A stretch of DNA of 64,000 bases, taken from Trichoderma breve. Lineage: Eukaryota; Ascomycota; Sordariomycetes; Hypocreales; Hypocreaceae. This document shows, piece by piece, positions 12,606 to 21,915 of the stretch. The stretch is from contig NW_026611594.1 of the NCBI RefSeq assembly GCF_028502605.1, forward strand, positions 761,501-825,500. Reading direction: 5' to 3'. The translations under genes were made by a program, and so were the position numbers. The notes under the pieces were generated by a model. It worked only from the letters and a program-made list of their open reading frames with translations, was not told the origin of the DNA and did no database searches. Positions within the stretch are counted from its first letter, which is position 1. Each line of letters begins with the position of its first letter.

Positions 12606-12842
12606 ATGAGACTCCCTCTTGTTGTGGTTATGGCTTCTGTCGCTGGTAGGTTCATCTCCCCCTTTATATAAACATTTGAAAGACAATGAATAGAGCCAAC
12701 ACAAGTTTCAGATGCCAACGGCACCAACAACACTGCCGGTCAATCAGGATCCTCAGGATCTGGTGCGCAAAACACTTCGGCTAGTACACCAGCATCTGGA
12801 GCTGGAGGATCTAGCTCGACATCCGGATCTCAAAAGAAGTGA
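12606..12842 (+). CDS. predicted tiny secreted Ser/Gly/Thr-rich peptide
   Basis: Two exons, 12606..12645 and 12712..12842, joined across a GTAGGT...TTTCAG intron, encode 56 residues. The N-terminus MRLPLVVVMASVA is a short hydrophobic signal-like sequence. The rest (DANGTNNTAGQSGSSG... to a KK end) is made almost wholly of Gly, Ser, Ala, Thr and Asn with no cysteine. Splicing places the small residue pair A-D at the expected cleavage point. Such small low-complexity secreted peptides occur in fungi, but I recognise no family. The signal sequence is shorter than usual, and the gene could be non-coding by chance. The TATA-like element upstream and the clean splice signals support it. Confidence 0.45.
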
Positions 12843-14633
12843 TGCAGCGAGACAAAATTCTACGACTTTTGCACTGGATGCAGAACTCGATTGTATTTTT
12901 CACAGTTTGGCATGTTTCGACTAGAGGAGTTAAAGAGGGCAACCACAGGGCTATCACATTTACGGGCGCCAGTCAGTCATAGATCACAATGTACTTCTAG
13001 CTTAGAATTGGACTTTTGATTCATCCTGTAACCTGTCATCTTCTACCTGCATCGGACATCGCCGTGCTGCAATGTGATTTGATACCGGGGCTGGAGATCG
13101 ATGCGTATGCGTGTGCGTAGACTTCCATGGGATCAGAACGAACCGGTTTTTGGTCCGGAATCTTGAATGAGTCCGTTTCATTGGTTAATTTGGCCTTTGA
13201 TGGGATTTTAGCTCGCTATTGCCGCCGGGCCACTTATATCCGAGAAGTAGTCCAACAACTCGGGCCAAGTAAGACTGGCTGGATGAAATCCATGTATTAT
13301 TCGCTGCACATTCTACGGTAATCTCGCATCACTTTACGCTCTTCGAAAAACGGTAATGAATGACTTTCTTCTTGTGGAAATACGCCGCGCTCTGCTACGT
13401 CAGCGACGAGTTACCAACACAGCTGAAGCTGTCGCCAGATGAGATCGCCCACAGTTGTTATTAATAATGTGAGGCGCGTATTAGCTTCTGTGGGACAGAC
13501 TTCACAAAGTCTGCCTGGCATTAGCATCATGCAAATATTCATATTTAGCTACGGCGCACGATGAAGCAGCGTCATCTAGACGCGCCATTGCTCTGGTTTA
13601 CGGCCCAGCCGCAATTCCCGTGATCAATCGACGCAAGTATGCCTTGATGCCAGGGGCAATCCTTCTGGGGATCCTCCTGGGTTTCTGCGCCTCGTCCTGG
13701 GCGCTTATTGGGCCAACCGCCAAACTGACATGGATCTTGTGCATTCGCCACACTGCTTTGGCGGGTTTGCGATGGTCCCGTGAAAGCCAACTGCCGCAGC
13801 GTCTGACGATGGCCGTGATGAAGCTTCGTCAATCTGGAATTCCGCGTAGACCGCGTATACCGAATGCTGCAATGAGTCAATCACCGAGCTGCCTCTCGAG
13901 GTCATTATTCGGAACGTCGTCATTCCGCTTCGTCTTCCGGATGTTCCCATCTCAGGAGATCAACCCTTGAACCATCAGCTTTGGCGCCACCGATTGGCCA
14001 GCCTTACAACCATCCCCTGCATCGATTCATCGCACTTCGCACTTGGTTTGCTTGGAATCCAGCCCGCGGCCCCATGGTCCTTTGCTTAGATCGAACGGCT
14101 CCGCCATTGACTATTCCTAGCAGTCGCCCAAGCCGCATCGCATCCAGTGCTTTTGTGGTTCCTTGCAGCAGCCTTGCTAACCCAGATCAAGCAAGCAACC
14201 TTGCAGGATCGCCACAGTCGCAAAAAAGGCAAAATGGGCCGCCAAGATGGACGAGTTTGGCCACTGTCACTGCGACCATCTAGCGTGTTGATGCGTTTAT
14301 AGATGCCGTGTGAGCGCCAATTCGAGCCACAAATGGCTTCTTTCAGCCAAGATGATAGCATCCCCGGTTCTCGGCTACGCACAAGAGTGGTGAAAGGTGT
14401 GGCTTGTTGCAGGAGATGCTGCTAAGCTGTGTGCCCGCCCCCAATGCCGAGGGTGTCTACAATAAGATTCCCAGATTCCTTCCAACATCCCTGTCTGTGC
14501 CTGACAGAAATGTTTAAATAATGAGACAAGTTTTTGGAACTGCACTTTTTATCCACGACAACAATACTATGTAACTAGAGAATTTTTACTGCAAGAGCGA
14601 ACATCGTCTACCGTAACAAAGAGCAAAGACATT
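12843..14633. other. GC-richer patch without a convincing gene
   Basis: From about 13560 to 14290 the sequence is visibly GC-richer than its surroundings and open in several overlapping frames on both strands. One plus-strand frame starting near 13885 reads LPLEVIIRNVVIPLRLPDV, which has an F-box-like LPxEVI start, and a later part of the same frame (about 14115-14280) reads LLWFLAAALLTQIKQA. Stop codons and frame changes break it. It may be the remains of a decayed gene. I could not build an intact model or name a family. Confidence 0.3.
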
Positions 14634-15674
14634 ATGGCGACCTCATCCTGCACTCCTGACCGCCCCTCTGGCAACCGACATGAACTGAGACTTTGCATTC
14701 AAAATGATGAAGGGATTGAAGAAAAGATTAAGCTTGATAGCATCGTAGATGCGGAAAATGCTGCAAAAGAGAGACGGAGGAAGCAGAACAGAATTGCCCA
14801 GCGCAAGCATAGTAAGTGAAGGCGACTCATTATACGCGAAATGAGAATATCTGCTAACCATTGCTATCATTCAGGACGTCGGAAAGCTGAGCAGAGACTT
14901 TCTGAAATGTCCAAGTCACCCGATCTCCGAACATCACCACACGCTGGACCTTGCTGCAGCTGCGTCACTAGACGACTAGAGATTACACCTCCGGAGGACT
15001 ACAACCGGAGCTTCATATCCATCACATCGCCAAATTCATCATACGGCGCTCTCACTCCCTCGGCCATATCCGACTATGAGAGGAGCCAAACATTGTCCGC
15101 CGAGATCCCCAATCCGTGGACTCCATTCTGGCCAGCGGCATCTCCTCTATTCGATACCGACGCGAATGTTCTGCCGTCTGGGGACACGCTTGACAACCAC
15201 AGCCACAGCCCTATTCCTAGCTCAGCGTCGTTGGACGTTCAGCCTTTTCAGGATTCGCAATCATCGCCGTCAGCCCTGTCGTACGACGCTTCCATCAGCC
15301 TCATAAGCAGACCGAAGAGCAATTGTTTGTCACCGGAGAGTCACCTTGGAGGTCAGTTCCCTCTTCATTTAGCTGCTAGAGGTGGATTCATGGGCATCAT
15401 TGGCCTCCTTGTCAGCAGAGGAGCTAGACTAGATGCCAAAGACACATATGGGCGAACTGCGCTTCACTACGCCGCCGAGGCTGGACATCTTGAGGCTGTC
15501 GGTATGTTACTCTCTGTCGGGGCGAATCCATTTCTAGCAGACAGCGAAGGGTGCAACAGCCTACATATTGCTGCTAGTAAAGGGAGAGAGGATATAGTGC
15601 GTGTGTTGATGGAGCGGGGGATGGACCCGAATCTGGGGGTTGGACGCGATATTGAAAACTCGGGATGCTCTTGA
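14634..15674 (+). CDS. bANK transcription regulator (bZIP-type basic region plus ankyrin repeats, ToxE-like)
   Basis: Exons 14634..14811 and 14875..15674 give 325 residues. Splicing rebuilds a bZIP basic region, KQNRIAQRKHRRRKAEQRL, at about residues 49-67, the N-R-x-x-A-Q-R core being clear. No leucine heptad follows. The C-terminal third has ankyrin repeats (FPLHLAARGGFMGII, GRTALHYAAEAGHLEAV, NSLHIAASKGREDIV). This basic-region-without-zipper plus ankyrin architecture defines the bANK family, whose known members (ToxE of Cochliobolus carbonum, the apicidin regulator of Fusarium) switch on secondary-metabolite clusters from within the nucleus. Here it stands at the left border of a block of metabolic genes and remnants (16.5-28 kb), so it may regulate that block; this is inference. 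The protein is somewhat short for the family. Confidence 0.82.
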
Positions 15675-16526
15675 GACACGTCCCGTTATACAAACTCACA
15701 CAACTCAACCGAACCAACTCAGTAGGTCTTTACTCCTCATCTTACTCTTCTTGTATATAGATAAATACTTTTGTCCACTTTTACATAGGATACTTCATTA
15801 AAGCTTAGAAAAAATAAATAAAAATAAACCAAAATATAGATTCTACTACTCATCTTGTGCAACGCCAATGGCATTCGTATTTCGAAACTGTGAGCGCCAC
15901 CCAGGCGATCACTTCCCCCTGTGTGTAACCCTTATACGTCTCGTGTGTCACAAGTAAAAACTGAATCTTACCGTATATATCGAAGGAAGGAATTTAGTAT
16001 GATGGCTCAATTGAACCCGAATTTTGAGTCTAGAGTTGAAGGATGTGTAATGAGGGCTAATTGAGGTGGCGATGCTTGTCTTTGGCTACCACCTGCCCAT
16101 CATCAAGGCGCTTATAGATGATGGTGACAGCCTCACATTGTAAATATTTAGCCCGATCTCCTTGAAGTTAATATATATTACCGCCTCTTCGGTAAGGTAA
16201 GCGAGACAGATGCAGCTAGATCCGCAGCAGTTCTAAAAATACTGTGTCTGTTATGAAGCGGATCGCGAGAGGCGCAGCCGCCACTAACAGTGCACGGTTA
16301 TAACTGTAGGCACTAATACCGCTAATCGCTGCCTAAAACTCACGACTCAATACGAGATATTTCATCATGCATTCACGGGTTGTCTACTTGTCATCTATTG
16401 ATGCTTATGCAGTTGGAGTCTTGGATACGTCGAAGCATACTGTACACTGTAAAACAGATTTATCAAAACAAAACTTCATTCATCACCAAATCTGATAGCC
16501 TCTACATCAATTGCAGCAAGTTCAAC
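15675..16526. other. intergenic region
   Basis: I see no gene. Around 15720-15840 it is AT-rich with TATATAG/AAATAAATAAAA stretches that suit polyadenylation of the bANK transcript. The remainder should hold the promoter of the following gene. Confidence 0.5.
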
Positions 16527-17327
16527 ATGGTCTTCTTTGTGCCCCACGACAATCTAGATGTCCTCACATGCTATCTTCTCGCCGACATCTCCAGCGATGA
16601 ACTGCAAGCCTTCAAATCAGCCTTCGAATTAGGAAATAATGCACGCTTCGATCCTAGGCTTCACATAAAAATCGTCCGTCCACCTGAGGACTATATCGGG
16701 AAATCTCATGAATACATCCGCCGGAAAGAAGACGAGGCTGGCCGAGAAGAGAAATTCCTCATCCTGGACGACGAGGCCGTGAAGAAAAATGCCGTCTGGT
16801 ATATTTCTTGGTTTGCAGATGAAGAGCATATTGAATGGAAACAAGCCGAGAGCACAGATGTTTTGTGGAAGATGCTCATCAGGACGGATAAGTTGTCGCT
16901 GGTGTATGTCAACTACAGCATTGGCAACATGTCGCTTCAAGAAGATCTGGACAATTGCGGGGTAAAATTCCCCGTAAAGGCGGGCTTTGAACAACCCAAA
17001 GTGTACGATTTCGATATGGACATGCAAAAAGACCAGTATCGTCAGCCTGTTTGGGTCAGGGCTGAGCCCGGCGAGTATGAGATTAACAAAGGCGGCGAAG
17101 TGATGGGAGACTACATTGCGCCGCCAAATATGTATGCCAGATTGAAGGATGGAGTGGCAGAGGCGGTGGGAGTCATCAACGACTGGACAATGTTTCAACC
17201 AACCGGCCCGTTTCGAATGTCCGATGGGACGAAGAAGGAATTTCCTGAGGGCACTATGGTTCTCCAATTGAAGTGGAATCCTGACTTTGCGTGGCCGCCT
17301 TATAAGTGGCCTGAGGGATCGCTATAA
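16527..17327 (+). CDS. protein of unknown function, 266 aa
   Basis: Single exon. I chose ATG 16527 (CAACATGGTC, a good context) over the in-frame ATG at 16380, because the extra 49 residues look like untranslated leader. The protein is acidic, without a signal peptide or membrane helix. The N-terminal half begins MVFFVPHDNLDVLTCYLLADIS and carries YIRRKEDEAGREEKFLILDDEAVK and WYISWF. The C-terminal half has aromatic, Pro-rich stretches (PPNMYARLKDGV; a PFAWPPYKW-like tail). The layout faintly recalls uncharacterised fungal/bacterial DUF6924-type proteins, but I cannot confirm this. It lies tail to tail with the dioxygenase-like gene. The long antisense frame at 16629-17267 is its shadow. Confidence 0.72.
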   Translation: MVFFVPHDNLDVLTCYLLADISSDELQAFKSAFELGNNARFDPRLHIKIVRPPEDYIGKSHEYIRRKEDEAGREEKFLILDDEAVKKNAVWYISWFADEEHIEWKQAESTDVLWKMLIRTDKLSLVYVNYSIGNMSLQEDLDNCGVKFPVKAGFEQPKVYDFDMDMQKDQYRQPVWVRAEPGEYEINKGGEVMGDYIAPPNMYARLKDGVAEAVGVINDWTMFQPTGPFRMSDGTKKEFPEGTMVLQLKWNPDFAWPPYKWPEGSL

Positions 17328-17579
17328 TGCAAAAGTTGGTATCAAGACGCTGGGGGGCATATGCAAGGTTGAATCTACATGTATGTAATGCCGTAAACAG
17401 AATTATGCTGTAGGAGTTTAGAGATGAGCACGCCAAGTGACTTAGTTAAAGGTTGAATTCACGATAAATACGTCTATATGAAATAAAAGGATTGTGGAAG
17501 ATACATGTATGTACCTCAATATTTGAAGCATACATATCTTTCTGTTCAATGTTCTCCAGTCTCCCTCCACTGGTACATT

Positions 17580-18990
17580 TCACCTGTCATATACAGCTGT
17601 GGCCTGTGACTTGAAATTCTTCTCTGCCGTGTTATAAGCCCATTCGCTAAGCATGAGGGGACACTCAGTCTCGAAAACCGTTACCGAAATCCCATCATCC
17701 TGCAGCTTTACAGGCTTGCTGGTGTCCTGATTCAAGTACAGCTGATACTCCTCTTCCGTCTGCCCATGCGGCACCATGGCCGCGTTCATCCAACCTGCAA
17801 AGGGACCAAACTTCGTACCACCATTGAAAGGGAGTGCCGGGTCGTTGATAACCGGGAAGATGACTTCCGACATAGTATTGCGGTGGTACCACGGGACCCG
17901 AAGCGTGTCTTCAGTTGCCTCCCAGCGAGGTCCGGCAAGGGCAAAGTCCAAGACCGAGGTGAAAGGCTCTTTTCCATACGCCCGGGCTTGCAGGACGCAG
18001 TATAACGAAGGGTCATGGTGATCAAATGCAGCATTGCTAAAGGAGTTAAAGCGCATCATGTCGTACTTGTAAGGATAGAGCGTGCCCTGCCAACCAGCAA
18101 CATTAAACGGCGTGGAGTCTTGTGTACAGGACCACAGTCTAGTATCGAGGCGCGTGATGATAGTCCACGGAGAAATGCCATTATTCGCAACAGCTATGCC
18201 GTCGACAACTTCGCCATCGAAGAATGCTGTGGGAATTTGGAAATCACGCGGGTTGGCGAGGCCCACCGACCCAACAATACCGAGCTCTGGCACTCGAAAA
18301 TGACCTTGATACAGCTCCCAGATGTAGCCCCGGCATGGTTTACCATCAACCAACCCTACTCGATATCGAATTCCACGCGGAATAACGGCAAATTCGTTGG
18401 CCCTTACTAACAGCCTGCCCAGTTCCGTGGTGATATCCAGCGCGCCCGACTGGGGCACAATCAAAGCCTCACCATCCTGACTCGAGAATACAGTCTGTGG
18501 CTTCATATCCTTGGTAAGTTTAAAAACCCAGAGAGCAACGCCAGTTTTCTGCCGTGCGTTTCCGTTGCTCCCCAGAAGATGCTGCTCGGTCCAGTCGCCT
18601 TCGCTGATCGAGGGGAAATCGGACCACCAGTAACCATTCGGCGTGAACTTTGTCGGCTCTGCCGGATTAGCAGTCTCCAATTCATGATGCCACGGCTTAA
18701 ATTCGGAGTGATCGTAGGATGACTGGGAACGATAGGTGTAGGTTTGCAAGTTCTCTGCCCGTGGAGCTACAAATGCTGTTCCAGAGATCTTCTCCGTTCG
18801 ACAGCCATAGGGGGCTTGCTGAGGATAGGGGTTGACAAATGCGACTGCCCCGGGAAATGCTTCAGATCTAATATCATCAATCAGATTTGAAATGTTTGAG
18901 CAAGACTGGACGAGCTTACTGATGATGATTTCCCAAACCATCATGATAGGTGTACTTCTCTTTGACGCTAAAGTCCGTGGTATAACGCAT
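17580..18990 (-). CDS. homogentisate 1,2-dioxygenase-like protein
   Basis: Exons 18990..18920 and 18867..17580 give 452 residues. The short first exon restores the conserved N-terminus: it ends GLGNHHQ and runs into SEAFPGAV, matching the family GFGN-x(2-4)-SEA-x-PGA pattern. An open frame starting inside the intron would miss this. Further family motifs are APYGCRTEKISGTAFVAPR and the iron-ligand segment YHRNTMSEV, with His and Glu spaced as in characterised enzymes, plus a later HG in MVPHGQTEEEY that fits the third ligand. Homogentisate dioxygenase opens the aromatic ring of homogentisate in tyrosine/phenylalanine breakdown using Fe(II). Sequence around the motifs is divergent, so this may be a paralogue acting on another dihydroxy-aromatic. 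Its promoter is shared head to head with the CocE pseudogene. Confidence 0.88.
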
Positions 18991-19647
18991 GATGTTATAT
19001 CGTCGATAGCTTAGAAAAGGGCTTTAAAAGATTCGGAAGAGAGGTTTCTGCTTTGGATGGTTTAGATGTGTTGAGTATGATGAGAGAAATGGCGTTGAAT
19101 AGAGAATTATTGCTTCTTTATAACCTGTGTTTCGTGTTACAAGACATTGCGGATCACTACAGACGTTGTCGCATTATCAGTGGATCTGATATCCAGGAGA
19201 GACTGGAAAGGTGGCGGACCAATTATGATACCCATGTTCGTCAAATAGACCGCACATTATTACACCCCATGCTCTCATGTGCGGATGAATTACTAACACT
19301 ACAACAGCTCAGGAGAATACAAGCGGTTAATCTCACTTAGGAGCGCATTACCTCTAAAATAGTCTTGCGGCATATCACGATGGTGTTGTACGGTGTGTCC
19401 GGCGCGGCGTGATTGGAAAGATTTGCTTACTCCTCTTGCTGTTGTAGATACATGCATTCTACATGTATGTTCAATCAAATACTATAGAGTATTAAGCCTC
19501 CCAAATAGTGTTATAAGAGTCATAAGCAGGCAGGTCCCGCCCGTGTGCAAGAAAAGGCGCCTGATACCTATCGTAATCTCAGTAACATTACAATTACGAG
19601 CGCTTCTTCCAGCAGTGTAAAGCAATCCGACACCCTCCACAAAGGCT
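18991..19647. other. divergent promoter region between dioxygenase-like gene and hydrolase pseudogene
   Basis: About 650 bp between two head-to-head transcription units. A 95-codon open frame (19053-19340) lies here but shows no family feature or splice support, so I leave it uncalled. No conserved operator could be recognised by eye. Confidence 0.45.
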
Positions 19648-21781
19648 ATGAAGCAAGTATTGACTGGAAAATTTCGAGACGGCCCTTTCATAGGCCTCGA
19701 GTACCAAACGCCTTCCCAAAAGAGTGTAACCGATCAAGATGGGCAGTTCTACTACGAGGAGGGTGAATTGATAACATTCTTCATCGGCAGTCTAATAATC
19801 GGAGTGGCGATTGGGTCCACATCTTTGACGATAGCTAGTCTACATAACAGTAGCTATGAGAAAATGGAGGACTTGGAGCCAACTTGCGCAGAAACGAATA
19901 ATCGAGCGCGTTTCCTCCAAAGTCTGGGACGGGATGCGGATCTTCGGAGTGGTGCGGTGATAGATGATGCAACTCGTAAAGCTGTCGAAAAACATGCCAA
20001 GGGAATCCAGTTCCTTTCCAGTGTCGAGGAGTTCGAGACAGCACCAGCTGTTCGTGGTGTGTTTCGTGAGTTGGGGCTCCGGCTTCGTGGAGCCGCGGAG
20101 ACTCGAAATCACTTGCGCCGAGCTCTTCAGGGCATCAGATTACTTCGGGATGTCAGGGTTCCTACCCGTGATGGGAGTCACTTCGTTGCAGATGTCTTCC
20201 TACCCATTGATGAAGGATCTTATCCCGTTCTCCTCCGGCAGGGCATCTACGGCCGTGCGTTTCAAACCGGGTCCGTTCATAACGAGACCGAGATGCTGGC
20301 TAGTGAGGAACGAGAAGCAGCTTGGTTCGAGAAGAGTAGAGAAGAGCTGAATTTCTATTTCCGATACTCGGAAACAGCTGCCTCCGCCAACAGCAGTACC
20401 TGGGTGCCGCAAGGTTATGCAGTGGTTCGTGTGGATGGCGCGGCGTGGGCAAGACACCGGGAATGTTAAACGTCTTCTCGCAACAAGAAGCCCTAGACTA
20501 TTATGACGCTATTGAGTGGGTAGCTCGACAGACTTGGAGTAATGGGAAGGTCGGCCTTTACGGCAGCTCATATAACGCTACCACGCAGTGGAATGTTGCC
20601 GCTTTACAACCGCCGTCCCTCCTTGCCATGGCCGCGATAGCCTCAGATGCCGACGCTTATCGCGATCTCGCATACCCAGGAGGCATTTTCCTCAAAAATA
20701 CCGCTACTAGTGGTGGAAAGAAAGTGTTGGTCCCGCAAGAAACAAAAACAGCGATGCTGTCGATTTTATTGCCGGGTTAGAAGACCACCCATGGGACGAT
20801 GGACACTATCATGGCCATGGCCAGGATGCAATCTTGTCTGCCGACTTTTCCAAAATCCATATACCCGTAATCACAGCCGTCAGTCAGACGGGCTTTACCC
20901 ATGGCCGTGCAGGCTTCGAAGCCTATGCCGAGTTGCCGTCGCCAGCCAAGCAACTTCTTATCCTCGACGCTGCTTTCCCGGAATATATGTTCGTCGATTG
21001 CCAACCTGATCTAGAGGCCTTCTTTAGCAGGCATCTCAAGGGACTTGTGCCGGATCAAGAGCAATCCCCTGTACGGATGGTAATGCGAACAGGTGGCGGA
21101 GCCTTTGAGTGGCAGAACGCGACAACTTGGCCTCTTCCAAACACTGAGTACCGGGGACTCTTCCTCAACGCCCACGGTGCCACGACTGTAGGGAATATCA
21201 CTACTCATTTGCCTCTTCAGCAGGGGCAGTCCACATACTCCGCAGACGTTCAAGCGGCCAAAGATCTTCCAATGGCTATTTTCGAGTCAGACCCGTTGAC
21301 AGAGAGTCTCAAATTGGCAGGCCACTTCCGGGCCACTCTATGGGTATCATCTACATCAGCGGATGCCGATGTCTTTGTCGCCATTCGTGTCTTTGAGGGT
21401 GATAAAGAAGTCCATTATCAAACGCGAGCACCTGGTACACGAGCACCACTGACGTACGGTTGTCTAAAAGTCTCTCACAGGGCCACCGATCCAGTGAGGA
21501 GTAACAAAGCACGCCCGTGGCATACTCATCACGAGGAAGATGCCTTACCTCTACTCCCGCACACAGTGGTCAAGATTGATGTAGAGTTACTGGCTGCTAC
21601 AGGGCGTATTCCCTCGGGCTGCCGATTCCGCGTTGTGATTTCCCCAGCGGAAGGACCAGGGGCAATTCCAGGATGGGAGCGCGCTTACGACGAATCTTAT
21701 CATCGGGGAGCAGCTAATTCTATATTCACGGGTGGGCTGTATGCCAGCTCTATAACTATTCCTGTCATAAGTGGAGAGTAA
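19648..21781 (+). pseudogene. CocE/NonD (S15-like) alpha/beta hydrolase, disrupted
   Basis: One protein homology runs through three reading frames. Frame one (19648-~20440) starts with GPFIGLEYQTPSQKSVTD, a small beta domain resembling bacterial surface-protein modules, then VRVPTRDGSHFVADVFLP and QGIYGRAF, typical of CocE hydrolases. Near 20436-20445 one base is missing, and homology continues in a second frame with WSNGKVGLYGSSYNATTQW, the nucleophile-elbow region. After an A5 run at 20694-20698 it moves to a third frame, where a TAG stop (20708-20710) sits inside Y-R-Y-stop-W-W, before continuing to 21781. At the expected Asp and His positions the sequence reads TGFTHGRAGFEAY and LILDAAFPEYMF, unlike the usual D and PW-x-H-G. 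Two frameshifts plus a stop argue for a decayed gene rather than one sequencing error. Confidence 0.8.
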
Positions 21782-21915
21782 AAGGGCCGGTAACCTGAGA
21801 TTGATAACAAAAGATGAACATTCTTTATTAGATGTTTCTTAATGCTATGTGTCATTAACAATAAATATTATATACACCTAGCAAAGACTCTAGATCATGC
21901 ATTATGCTATTAACG

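Noticed and set aside
16629..17267. Antisense open frame of 212 codons
   Set aside because: Shadow of the 266-aa plus-strand gene; no motif, and the plus-strand frame has a better start context and composition.
19053..19340. 95-codon frame between the dioxygenase-like gene and the hydrolase pseudogene
   Set aside because: No recognisable domain, poor start context, and located in the shared promoter region.
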